Source: Roseateles_B sp041912595 (GTDB taxonomy: Bacteria; Pseudomonadota; Gammaproteobacteria; Burkholderiales; Burkholderiaceae_C). From it: a stretch of DNA of 64,000 nucleotides. Of the stretch, positions 18,547 through 25,945 are shown piece by piece; position 1 is the stretch's first letter; every line of letters begins with the position of its first letter. The DNA lies in contig JAYRMR010000001.1 in assembly GCA_041912595.1 (NCBI GenBank), forward strand, positions 186,001 through 250,000, in the 5' to 3' direction. Both the position numbers and the translations under genes were made by a program. A model generated the notes under the pieces. It made no database searches, was not told where the DNA came from, and saw only the letters and a program-made list of their open reading frames with translations.

Positions 18547-19641
18547 TCAGCTGTTCTTCGAGATGGTGATGGTCGGGAACTTCGACGAGTAGTCCTTCGC
18601 CTGGCTCGCGATGCGCGCGGCCACCTGGCGCGCGATGCTGCGGTAGCGCTGGGCGATCTCGCCGTCCGGGTCCGCCACCACGCTCGGGCGGCCGGCATCG
18701 GCCTGCTCGCGGATGGACATCGCCAGCGGCAGCCCGCCCAGGTAGGGCAGACCGTACTGCGCCGCCATCTTCTGGCCGCCCTCGGCGCCGAAGATGTGCT
18801 CGGCATGGCCGCAGTTCGTGCAGATGTGCACCGCCATGTTCTCGACCAGCCCGAGGATGGGCACGCCCACCTTCTCGAACATCTTGAGGCCCTTCTTGGC
18901 ATCGATCAGGGCGATGTCCTGCGGCGTCGTCACGATCACCGCGCCCGTCACGGGCACGCGCTGGGAGAGCGTGAGCTGGATGTCGCCGGTGCCGGGCGGC
19001 ATGTCGACGATGAGGTAGTCCAGATCGTGCCAGTTCGTCTGGCGCAGCAGCTGCTCCAGCGCCTGCGTGGCCATCGGGCCGCGCCACACCATGGCCTGGT
19101 CCTCGGCGACGAGGAAGCCGATGGACATGAGCTGGACGCCATGCGCCATCATGGGCTCCATGGTCTTGCCGTCCTCGGACTGCGGCTGGCCGCTGGCGCC
19201 CATCATCAGGGGCTGGCTCGGGCCGTAGATGTCGGCGTCGAGCAGGCCCACGCGGGCGCCCTCGGCCGCCAGGGCCAGGGCCAGGTTGGCGGCGGTGGTG
19301 CTCTTGCCCACACCGCCCTTGCCCGAGGCCACGGCGACGATGTTCTTCACGCCGGGCAGCAGCTGCACGCCGCGCTGCACGGCATGGGCCACGACACGGG
19401 TGCTGATGCGGATGTCCACGCGGGCGATGCCGGGCACGCTGCGCGCCGCGGCGCTCAGCGACTCACGCAGCGTCTCGTGCAGGCCGGCGGCCGGGTAGCC
19501 CATCTCGAGCTCGAAGCTCAGGGCCTCGCCCTCGATGCGCAGCTGGCGGATCTGCTTGCTGCTGACGAAATCCTGCTGGGTCACAGGGTCGAGGACGCGC
19601 TGCAGGGCCTGCAGCACCAGGGCTTCTTGATTCATGCTCAT
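18547..19641 (-). CDS. apbC: iron-sulfur cluster carrier protein ApbC/Mrp
   Basis: The 364-residue protein combines an N-terminal MIP18/DUF59-like domain (about residues 5-75) with a P-loop ATPase carrying the deviant Walker A GKGGVGKSTTA (about 107-117) and DADIYGPSQPLMMG. A CTNC near the C-terminus is the cluster-binding site. ApbC carries [4Fe-4S] clusters to target enzymes in the cytosol. The frame extends further to 20124, but the start is fixed at MSMNQEALVLQALQ. It is followed directly by a nitroreductase gene, itself a flavoprotein. Confidence 0.95.
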   Translation of the reverse strand: MSMNQEALVLQALQRVLDPVTQQDFVSSKQIRQLRIEGEALSFELEMGYPAAGLHETLRESLSAAARSVPGIARVDIRISTRVVAHAVQRGVQLLPGVKNIVAVASGKGGVGKSTTAANLALALAAEGARVGLLDADIYGPSQPLMMGASGQPQSEDGKTMEPMMAHGVQLMSIGFLVAEDQAMVWRGPMATQALEQLLRQTNWHDLDYLIVDMPPGTGDIQLTLSQRVPVTGAVIVTTPQDIALIDAKKGLKMFEKVGVPILGLVENMAVHICTNCGHAEHIFGAEGGQKMAAQYGLPYLGGLPLAMSIREQADAGRPSVVADPDGEIAQRYRSIARQVAARIASQAKDYSSKFPTITISKNS

Positions 19642-19754
19642 GGGGGACTCTCGCAAGCCGGGCAGTCTAGCCCAGGGGGCCCTCGGCCGACGAACGAAGA
19701 CCTCGAAAGGCCCGCGGCGCGAGGGGTTGCGCGTGCCGGGAGCAGCGCCGGAAC

Positions 19755-20369
19755 TCAGCGCCCGGCGCGCGCCAGGGCCAGGCCGAAGCCGATGAACACG
19801 AGCCCGCTGCCGCGCTGGAACCAGCGGCGCCCCCGGGCGGAACCGAGGAACTGCCGCACCGACTGCGCCGCCCAGGCATAGAGGCTGTGGATGAGGAGCA
19901 CCAGGCCCGCGTAGCTGAGGACCAGCAGCACGAGCTGCGGCCCCGCCGGCCGGGCCGGGTCCACGAACTGCGGCAGGATGGACAGGAAGAAGACGATGGC
20001 CTTGGGATTCGTGAACTGCAGCGTCAGGCCCTCGAGAAAGCGGCGCGCCGGGCTCAGCACGGGCGCCTGCGCGGCGTCCGCCCAGTCCTGGGCCGGGGCA
20101 CGCCAGAGCTTGATCCCGAGCCATACCAGATAGGCCGCGCCCATCAGCTGGATGACGGTGAAGGCCAGTGCCGACTGCGCGAGCAACAGCCCGAGGCTCG
20201 TCGCCGAAATCCCGGCCACCACGGCCGCGCCCGCCGCCACCCCGGCGATGCCCGGCAGGCTGCCGCGCCAGCCGAGGCGCAGGGCGTTGTTGAGCGAGAG
20301 CATCACGCCCGGGCCGGGGCTGGCCACCGTCGCTGCAGCCACGAGCAGGAAGAGCAGGTACAGCTTCAT
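19755..20369 (-). CDS. LysE/RhtB-family amino-acid exporter
   Basis: This 204-residue membrane protein has about five to six helices. The sequence begins LYLLFLLVAAATVASPGPGVMLSLNNALRLGWRGSLPGIAGVAAG, with the PGPG family signature, and continues GAAYLVWLGIKLWR and QFTNPKAIVFFLSILPQFVDP. That layout is the RhtB/LeuE branch, which exports neutral amino acids or homoserine lactone-like molecules. The substrate here is not readable. It is transcribed in the same direction as the glycosyltransferase upstream (34 bp) and apbC downstream. Confidence 0.9.
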   Translation of the reverse strand: MKLYLLFLLVAAATVASPGPGVMLSLNNALRLGWRGSLPGIAGVAAGAAVVAGISATSLGLLLAQSALAFTVIQLMGAAYLVWLGIKLWRAPAQDWADAAQAPVLSPARRFLEGLTLQFTNPKAIVFFLSILPQFVDPARPAGPQLVLLVLSYAGLVLLIHSLYAWAAQSVRQFLGSARGRRWFQRGSGLVFIGFGLALARAGR

Positions 20370-20403
20370 CGCGCCATGCTAGCCGGCATCCGCCTGCCGC
20401 GGC

Positions 20404-21993
20404 TCAGTGCAGCGGGCACAGGCCGGGCTTCTCCGGCGCCACGATGGACCATTCCACCTGCAGATGCGGGCCGGTGCCGCGCCGCGTCCAGGGCAGGTCG
20501 ATCTGCCCCTGGACATAGGCCTGCTCGCGCAGATCGTCGACGGCGGCCGGCAGCTGGCCGAGGTCGCGCACGTCGACCACGAGCAGGGCTCCGCACTGGC
20601 GGATCATCTCCGGCTTCACCCAGGGGGACTTCTGCGGGTCGGCGTCGAGGAACACCAGCGGATGCGTCGGTGCATGGACCGAGACATTCCCCGCCAGCCA
20701 CGTCTCGCCCACGACGATGTGCAGTGCGCCCGGCTGATGCTTGCGCCAGACGGCATCCACCTGCGCGGCCAGGCTCTGGGCGGGGAAGTTCGCACGGGCC
20801 GGGCGGTCCTTGAGGTCCACCAGCCAGCCGTTGACCACCCCCTGGCTCAGCGCCATCAGCAGCTCGAAGACCACCGCGATGGTGAGCGCCGTGCGCACCA
20901 TGCGGTTGGGCTCATGGGCCGGCACGAAGCGCATCAGCCACAGGCCCAGCACCACGAAGAAGGTCGCGGCCCAGGCGGAGCCCAGCTTCACGCCGGCCAC
21001 GCCCAGCAGGGAGGTCAGCAGCACCGGGCCGAGCGCCATGAAGGTGATGAAGCGCGCTTCCGGGCGCTCAGGCGCGTCCGCCAGCGGCCAGCGGGCCTTG
21101 CCGCGCAGCAACCAGGCCATCAGCCCCGTCGCCAGCAGCAGCGGCAGGGCGCGGCCGAACTGGATCACCACGAAGTTGGCCAGCCGCCCCCAGTGGCCCA
21201 GCGTGGAGGCGTCGTTCTCGCCGTTGACGGCCTTGCTGACGTAGCCCAGGCTCGGCGCGCCTTCGCGCAGCAGCCACTGGATGTGCGGCGCAAACAGCAC
21301 CGCGGCCACCAACAGGGCAAGACCTGCCCCCAGCCAGGGCCGCAGGCGGCGCATGCGCACGTCCTGCAGCATCCACAGGCCCAGCACCGCCAGCCAGATG
21401 AGCGCGCTGTACTTGGTGAGCATGCACAGCGCCGCCGCGAGCCCGGCCAGCAGCCATCGGCCCCAGCCCCCCTCGCGCACGGCCAGCAGGCCCGTCCACA
21501 GCAGCAGCGCCACGGGCATGAGCTGCACCGTGTTGTGGTTAGCCATGATGCCGTGGATGCCGTGGTAGATCAGCAGGCTGCTCAGCAGCACGGCGCTGAG
21601 CGCGCGCGCCGGCGACATCACCAGCAGGCCGATGCGCCAGACCATGTAGAGCATCAGCACCACGCTCAGCTGCGCGGCGAAGAAGGTCACCCAGATCGAG
21701 TGGCCCAGCAGCGTGGTCCAGAAGCTCAGCCACCACGTCGGGAACGGCGGGTGCTTGTAGTAGCCCCACTGCAGGGACTGCTGCCAGACGAGCTGCTCGA
21801 TGTTGTCCCAGGGCGGCGCGCGGTGGGTCAGCGCGGAGCTGACGACCCACAGCAGCAGGTGGAAGACGAGGAATCCGACGAGCAGGCGGCCGGTGTCGCG
21901 GCGGCTCTGCATGTCCAGCTGCCAGGGCCCCAGGCGCAGGCCGATGCCGCGGGGCGCCGCGCCCAGGCTGAGGGAGTCCTTGCTGCTGTCCAT
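20404..21993 (-). CDS. GT39/ArnT-like membrane glycosyltransferase
   Basis: This polytopic inner-membrane protein (529 residues from the ATG at 21993) opens with a cytoplasmic stretch, then periplasmic PPWDNIEQLVWQQSLQWGYYKHPPFPTWW with the conserved acidic residue and HPP motif of ArnT/PMT-type enzymes. About ten hydrophobic segments follow. Such enzymes use undecaprenyl-phosphate sugars to glycosylate lipid A, lipids or proteins on the periplasmic side. The acceptor is unknown. A TTG at 22053 in the same frame would add 20 residues and is a less convincing start. The C-terminal 150 residues form a soluble domain. Confidence 0.85.
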   Translation of the reverse strand: MDSSKDSLSLGAAPRGIGLRLGPWQLDMQSRRDTGRLLVGFLVFHLLLWVVSSALTHRAPPWDNIEQLVWQQSLQWGYYKHPPFPTWWLSFWTTLLGHSIWVTFFAAQLSVVLMLYMVWRIGLLVMSPARALSAVLLSSLLIYHGIHGIMANHNTVQLMPVALLLWTGLLAVREGGWGRWLLAGLAAALCMLTKYSALIWLAVLGLWMLQDVRMRRLRPWLGAGLALLVAAVLFAPHIQWLLREGAPSLGYVSKAVNGENDASTLGHWGRLANFVVIQFGRALPLLLATGLMAWLLRGKARWPLADAPERPEARFITFMALGPVLLTSLLGVAGVKLGSAWAATFFVVLGLWLMRFVPAHEPNRMVRTALTIAVVFELLMALSQGVVNGWLVDLKDRPARANFPAQSLAAQVDAVWRKHQPGALHIVVGETWLAGNVSVHAPTHPLVFLDADPQKSPWVKPEMIRQCGALLVVDVRDLGQLPAAVDDLREQAYVQGQIDLPWTRRGTGPHLQVEWSIVAPEKPGLCPLH

Positions 21994-22072
21994 GGCCCTG
22001 CTGCTCTCGCTGATCCTGACGTCACTGCCGCGACCGGAAATGGGCGCCTGCAAAGGCCTGGATGATACTGAA

Positions 22073-22252
22073 ACACTTCTTCACAACCGCCGCCGGGCGC
22101 CTCATAGGGCCAGCGAAGCGTGCGAAGGCGCACGGAGTGCGAGGCCCTGCCCCTCAGGTCAGGGGCGCGCCCGAGATCCCTGGCCCAGGAGGCGCTGCGA
22201 CCTCAGCCCATGCAGTGAGCGCAGGCCCAGGTGCCCGCCCGCATCCGCCGGC
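22073..22252. other. intergenic stretch between the glycosyltransferase and the Hint gene
   Basis: About 180 bp with no convincing gene on either strand. The sequence is GC-rich with short palindromic bits (for example CCCCTCAGGTCAGGGG) but no clear terminator or promoter. It may hold the glycosyltransferase promoter, which I could not define. Confidence 0.4.
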
Positions 22253-22984
22253 TCACCGACTCACACCACCGTTCAGACCGTCGCGGACCCAAAGGCCATG
22301 CTCACCGACGAAGTAGCTGTGGTGGTCCTCGACTTCGATGGCGTAGACGGTGGTCCTGAATGATTGATACAGGTCGTCATCCAAGGCACACCATCTCGCT
22401 GAATCGTAGAAGAGGCCAGCCGGGGAAACAAAGTGCCTGCGCTCGAAGTCATACAGCAATCCCTCACCCTGATCGCCATTCGAAGCAACCCATCCAATGT
22501 TTGCTTGATCCGTGGCGTAGACAAACACTCGGCTATCGAGATCCGTGCTGGTGCTGTCAGCAAGCCTCACGCGGCAAGGGCCACAGTAGCTGCCGCCGAG
22601 TTTGACCGCCGGGGTCCATCCCTCCTCATCAGTCCAAAACAAGTGGCCAATCGCACTGGTGACCAGCTTGTACGAGACCTTCCCGGGATTGGCCTTGTCG
22701 GGCACCCTGCATCTGACACTGATGATGACCTGATCGTGATGCTCCTCCACCTTCACGACACGCTTGTATGCAGGCTCGCCTGGACTCACCTCAGGAGCCG
22801 ACAGCACCCAATCCCCCACCTTGAGCCTCTCGATGGCGATCAAGCCTTCACGGGCATGGACCAGCGTGCCGCCGACAAAGCCCGCGGTCGCCCGGGCCCA
22901 GTCCTGCCCAAGCTTCGCCATCCACCACCGCAGCTCCGGATCAAGCTCGTGGTCCGCCAGCATGGGTGGTGGGGGTTGGGCCAT
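22253..22984 (-). CDS. solitary Hint-fold protein lacking splicing residues
   Basis: The 243-residue protein shows the Hint (hedgehog/intein) layout. A block-A-like GFVGGTLVHAREGLIAIERL at residues 35-54 leads into KVGDWVLS; a block-B-like TSAIGHLFWTDEEGW lies near 109-123; a C-terminal block F/G is VEDHHSYFVGEHGLWVRDG at 218-236. Canonical Hint proteins have Cys in place of Gly35 and His-Asn in place of Arg234-Asp235, so self-cleavage is probably lost. There is no toxin domain, no RHS repeats and no immunity gene nearby. Base composition is visibly less GC-rich than the neighbours, and the gene sits next to a tRNA cluster, suggesting acquisition. The start is the ATG after GGGAGCTGAT. The function is unknown. 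Confidence 0.72.
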   Translation of the reverse strand: MAQPPPPMLADHELDPELRWWMAKLGQDWARATAGFVGGTLVHAREGLIAIERLKVGDWVLSAPEVSPGEPAYKRVVKVEEHHDQVIISVRCRVPDKANPGKVSYKLVTSAIGHLFWTDEEGWTPAVKLGGSYCGPCRVRLADSTSTDLDSRVFVYATDQANIGWVASNGDQGEGLLYDFERRHFVSPAGLFYDSARWCALDDDLYQSFRTTVYAIEVEDHHSYFVGEHGLWVRDGLNGGVSR

Positions 22985-23117
22985 ATCAGCTCCCTGCCTC
23001 GTTGGCTTGTTTTGATGGGGCGTACTGTAGGCGTTCCGCGCGGGCGCCAGCAGAGGGAAGTGCCGATCGCGGCTGACAGGCGCGACTGGAGGAAAGAATC
23101 CGAAGCGCAAAAACAAA

Positions 23118-23145
23118 AAGGGACTCGCCTTTCGACGAGTCCCTT
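23118..23145 (-). terminator. Rho-independent terminator of the tRNA-Lys transcript
   Basis: AAGGGACTCG pairs perfectly with CGAGTCCCTT around an 8-base loop. On the minus strand it lies right after the last tRNA-Lys and is followed by a TTTTTG tract, a standard terminator. Confidence 0.85.
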
Positions 23146-23151
23146 CTGTTT

Positions 23152-23227
23152 TGGTGGGCCCTGTAGGATTCGAACCTACGACCAACGGATTAAGAGTCCG
23201 CTGCTCTACCAACTGAGCTAAGAGCCC
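23152..23227 (-). tRNA. tRNA-Lys (anticodon CTT), copy 1
   Basis: The 76-nt cloverleaf has a GGGCTCT/GGGCCCA acceptor stem, a D-loop TAGCTCAGTTGGTAGAGC, an anticodon loop CTCTTAA giving CTT, a T-arm GGTTCGAATCC and an encoded CCA. It reads AAG. It is identical base for base to the copy at 23267-23342 and is the last of three lysine tRNAs in one probable transcript. Confidence 0.97.
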
Positions 23228-23266
23228 AATCCCTCATCGCCTTCGATCACGCCTGCCAAGAAAACT

Positions 23267-23342
23267 TGGTGGGCCCTGTAGGATTCGAACCTACGACCAA
23301 CGGATTAAGAGTCCGCTGCTCTACCAACTGAGCTAAGAGCCC
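23267..23342 (-). tRNA. tRNA-Lys (anticodon CTT), copy 2
   Basis: An identical 76-nt copy of the tRNA at 23152-23227, separated by a 39-bp spacer. CTT reads AAG, the favoured lysine codon in a GC-rich genome. The perfect identity points to a recent tandem duplication or gene conversion. Confidence 0.97.
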
Positions 23343-23363
23343 GTGATCGAAACCGACCGAAAC

Positions 23364-23439
23364 TGGTGGGTTGTGCAGGATTCGAACCTGCGACCAACGG
23401 ATTAAAAGTCCGCTGCTCTACCGACTGAGCTAACAACCC
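23364..23439 (-). tRNA. tRNA-Lys (anticodon TTT)
   Basis: The 76-nt cloverleaf has acceptor stem GGGTTGT/ACAACCC, D-loop TAGCTCAGTCGGTAGAGC, anticodon loop CTTTTAA giving TTT, T-arm GGTTCGAATCC and encoded CCA. It reads AAA and AAG. It is the first gene of the three-tRNA lysine cluster on the minus strand and lies closest to the promoter. Confidence 0.97.
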
Positions 23440-23526
23440 GAGCCTTGTTGAGCTACGGCTGCTTCAGCGACCCGGCCTTTTTACTGACCTTTTGCTTCAG
23501 CGCTGTACTCATCAGCAGAGCCTCAG

Positions 23527-23556
23527 ATTATAGGAGCAGTTTTTTAGTCTGTGCAA
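23527..23556 (-). promoter_or_regulatory. sigma70-type promoter for the tRNA-Lys cluster
   Basis: On the minus strand TTGCAC (23551-23556) and a perfect TATAAT (23527-23532) are 18 bp apart, about 90 bp upstream of the first tRNA. The -35 element lies inside the last codons of tcdA, so the promoter overlaps the end of that gene. Confidence 0.72.
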
Positions 23557-24359
23557 GAGGTTTGCAAAAATTCTTTCACCAGCTGTGCCGCGGCGGTCAT
23601 GCCGAAGGCGGCCGTGACCATCACGCTGGAACCATAGCCAGCGCAGTTGAGGCTGCCGTCCACCGGGCTGCCCTCCTGCCCGTCCACCGCACAGGCCGCC
23701 TCTGGCCGCTGCACGGCTTCGCGCGAAAACACGCAGCTCACGCCCATCTTCCCCTGGCGCGCCAGGCCGTGTTCCTTGCGCAGGCGCTGGCGCAGGCTGG
23801 CGAGCAAGGGATCGTGTGTGGTGAGGGCCAGGTCTTGCACCTCCAGCAGGTGCGAGGCCCGTTTGCCGCCCGCGGCGCCGACGGTCACGAAGCAGTGCCC
23901 CGTCTGCCGCGCCCAGGCCGCCAGCGCCGCCTTGGCACGCACCTGGTCGCAGGCGTCGATCAGCCCGTCGATGGGCCGGCCCTGCAGCAGGTCCGGCCAG
24001 TTGCCGGGCTCGACGAATTCCTCGATGCCCGTCACCTGGCATTCCGGGTGGATGTCGCGGATGCGGTCCCGCAAGGCATCGATCTTGGCCATGCCCACCG
24101 TGCTGCCCAGCGCCTGGATCTGCCGGTTGATGTTGGACTCCGCCACCTGGTCGAGGTCGATCAGCACCAGCTCGGCCACCCCGCTGCGCGCGAGCGCCTC
24201 CACGGCCCAGGAGCCCACGCCGCCCACGCCCACCACGGCAAAACGCGCGGTGCGCAGGCGCTGATAGTCCCGCTCGCCATAGAGACGGCGCAGGCCGCCG
24301 AAACGGCGTTCACTGTCGTGATCCGGGAGGACGGGAATGGGCGTGTTCATCTCGCTCAT
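23544..24359 (-). CDS. tcdA: tRNA threonylcarbamoyladenosine dehydratase TcdA
   Basis: TcdA (271 residues) is an E1-like ATP-dependent enzyme that cyclises t6A to ct6A at position 37 of tRNAs reading ANN codons, lysine tRNAs among them. The nucleotide-binding GVGGVGSWAVEALARSG, LIDLDQVAESNINRQ, DACDQVRAKAAL and a C-terminal SLNCAGYGSSVMVTAAFG match the family. It ends just before the tRNA-Lys cluster, whose promoter overlaps its last codons. The start is the ATG at 24359; an internal Met follows at codon 4. Confidence 0.93.
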   Translation of the reverse strand: MSEMNTPIPVLPDHDSERRFGGLRRLYGERDYQRLRTARFAVVGVGGVGSWAVEALARSGVAELVLIDLDQVAESNINRQIQALGSTVGMAKIDALRDRIRDIHPECQVTGIEEFVEPGNWPDLLQGRPIDGLIDACDQVRAKAALAAWARQTGHCFVTVGAAGGKRASHLLEVQDLALTTHDPLLASLRQRLRKEHGLARQGKMGVSCVFSREAVQRPEAACAVDGQEGSPVDGSLNCAGYGSSVMVTAAFGMTAAAQLVKEFLQTSCTD

Positions 24360-24380
24360 GGTGGCACATCAGAAATGCAA

Positions 24381-24411
24381 AACCCCGCCGGCAGTTCACC
24401 CGGGCGGGGTT
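24381..24411 (-). terminator. terminator after the tolB-pal-cpoB operon
   Basis: AACCCCGCC pairs perfectly with GGCGGGGTT around a 13-base loop, 43 bp past the cpoB stop. On the minus strand the stem is followed by TTTTGCATTTC, a good T-tract. Confidence 0.8.
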
Positions 24412-24453
24412 CGAAGGATCGGGGGCAGGTCTTGCCTCGGTCCGGTTTCTCGC

Positions 24454-25242
24454 TTACTTGAGCGCCTTCAGCCGCTCCTTGGCGGCCTGCGCGGCTTCGG
24501 TGCCGGGATAGGCCTTGACCAGGTCTTCCAGGCTGCGCTTGGCCGACTTCAGGTCCTTGAGCTCGATCTGGCAGTTCGCCAGCGCCAGCAGGGCCTCGGC
24601 GGCACGCGGGTGCTCGGGGTTGGCGACGATCAGCGACTTGAAGCTGGTGATCGCATCCCGGTAGTCGCGTTTGCCGTACTGGGCATTGCCGAGCCAGAAG
24701 CGGGCCGAGTCGGCGTAGCCGCTGGCGGGATAGCGCTTCAGGAAGGCATTGAAGCCGGACACGGCCTCGGCGAAGTCGCCCTTGCGCACGGCGCCGATGG
24801 CGGCTTCGTACTGGCGGCGTTCCTCGGGATCGACGTTGAATTCCTTGCCGTCCAGGCTGACCTTCTGCGGCTCGAGCGGCTTCAGGCGGGCGTCCAGGCT
24901 CTGGGCCTGATCGGTGACGCGGCGCTGGGTCTCGGCGAGGTCGCGGGCCAGCTGCTCGTTCTGACCGCGCAGCTTGGCGATCTCGGCGCGCAGGGCCTCG
25001 ATCTGGGCACTGAGGTCCAGCAGGCTGCGCGCCTGCGCAGACTGCTGGTCCTGGGACTGCGAGCTCAGCTGCTCCTGGCGGACGCGCTGGGCGTCCTCCA
25101 TCTGCTGCAGCTTGGCCCGCAGGTCCAGGATGGCCTTGCGGGCCTCGTCATCCTCGAACAAGCCGGCACGCGCCGGCAGGCTCACGGCCAGGGTCGCGCA
25201 GACCAGGGCCAGGGCACTCAGACGGGGTCGCAAGGCCTGCAT
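24454..25242 (-). CDS. cpoB: Tol-Pal system/cell division coordinator CpoB (YbgF)
   Basis: The 262-residue periplasmic protein has a signal peptide (cut near PARAGLF), an N-terminal coiled coil (about residues 35-125, rich in Gln/Glu/Arg), and a C-terminal TPR domain of three repeats (for example EAAIGAVRKGDFAEAVSGF, AQYGKRDYRDAITSF, ELKDLKSAKRSLEDLV). CpoB coordinates outer-membrane constriction by Tol-Pal with septal peptidoglycan synthesis. It starts 1 bp after the pal stop and ends the tolB-pal-cpoB run. Confidence 0.93.
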   Translation of the reverse strand: MQALRPRLSALALVCATLAVSLPARAGLFEDDEARKAILDLRAKLQQMEDAQRVRQEQLSSQSQDQQSAQARSLLDLSAQIEALRAEIAKLRGQNEQLARDLAETQRRVTDQAQSLDARLKPLEPQKVSLDGKEFNVDPEERRQYEAAIGAVRKGDFAEAVSGFNAFLKRYPASGYADSARFWLGNAQYGKRDYRDAITSFKSLIVANPEHPRAAEALLALANCQIELKDLKSAKRSLEDLVKAYPGTEAAQAAKERLKALK

Positions 25243-25243
25243 C

Positions 25244-25771
25244 TCACTTGTCCTTCAGTTCGACGCGACGGTTCTTGGCCCAGGCTTCCTCGTTGTGGCC
25301 TTCCACAGCAGGACGCTCCTTGCCGAAGCTCACCGGCTCAGCCTGGCCAGCGGCCACGCCCAGCAGGCTCATGGACTGAGCCACGGCCTCGGCACGCTTC
25401 TGACCCAGGGCCAGGTTGTACTCACGGCCGCCGCGCTCGTCAGCGTGGCCTTCCAGGCTCATCTTGACCTTGGCGTTGTTCTTCAGGCGCTTGGCGTGCG
25501 CTTCGATCAGGGGGGTGTACTCGCCCTTGACCACGAAGCTGTCGAAGTCGAAGAAGACGGTGCGGCCCTTGGCGTTGGCGGCGTTCAGCAGCTCAGTGTC
25601 CAGATCCACGGTGTTGACCTTGGACACGGGCGGCGGCGTTTCCTTCTGCGCGACCTGGGGCTGTGCGGGCGGGGTCACCACCGGTGCCGGCTCTTCCAGC
25701 TTGGTCGACGAGCAGGCAGCCAGACCGGCAGCCACGAGCACACCCAGTGCCAACTTGTGCAATTGCATCAT
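25244..25771 (-). CDS. pal: peptidoglycan-associated lipoprotein Pal
   Basis: Pal (175 residues) is an outer-membrane lipoprotein binding peptidoglycan and TolB. The lipobox LAAC gives the acylated Cys20, followed by a Pro-rich linker (about residues 28-50) and the OmpA-like domain VFFDFDSFVVKGEYTPLIEAHA ... SLEGHADERGGREYNLALGQKRAEAV. The double ATG at 25771/25768 follows AGGAGAGAA; the second may be the better spaced. It lies in the tolB-pal-cpoB order usual in Proteobacteria. Confidence 0.96.
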   Translation of the reverse strand: MMQLHKLALGVLVAAGLAACSSTKLEEPAPVVTPPAQPQVAQKETPPPVSKVNTVDLDTELLNAANAKGRTVFFDFDSFVVKGEYTPLIEAHAKRLKNNAKVKMSLEGHADERGGREYNLALGQKRAEAVAQSMSLLGVAAGQAEPVSFGKERPAVEGHNEEAWAKNRRVELKDK

Positions 25772-25945
25772 TTCTCTCCTTGGATCCTCAATGTCCGTTT
25801 GTTCACTTCGAACGCATCCGGCGGCCGAGGCGGTCCCGGCTCGGGCCGTATTTTGACTCAAAGCCCACATGACTTCGGGCACAGGCCACGATCAGATGGA
25901 ACCAAATGCTGCCAGCGGGTCATGAATGGCGGTTTTGCCCGCGCC

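Noticed and set aside
23267..23342. CRISPR-like repeat signal from identical tRNA copies
   Set aside because: The repeat is a complete tRNA cloverleaf, present only twice, with unlike spacers; not CRISPR.
22253..23439. Possible integrated element at the tRNA-Lys cluster
   Set aside because: No integrase, no transposase, and no direct repeat of a tRNA 3' end flanking the Hint gene could be found; only base composition supports it.
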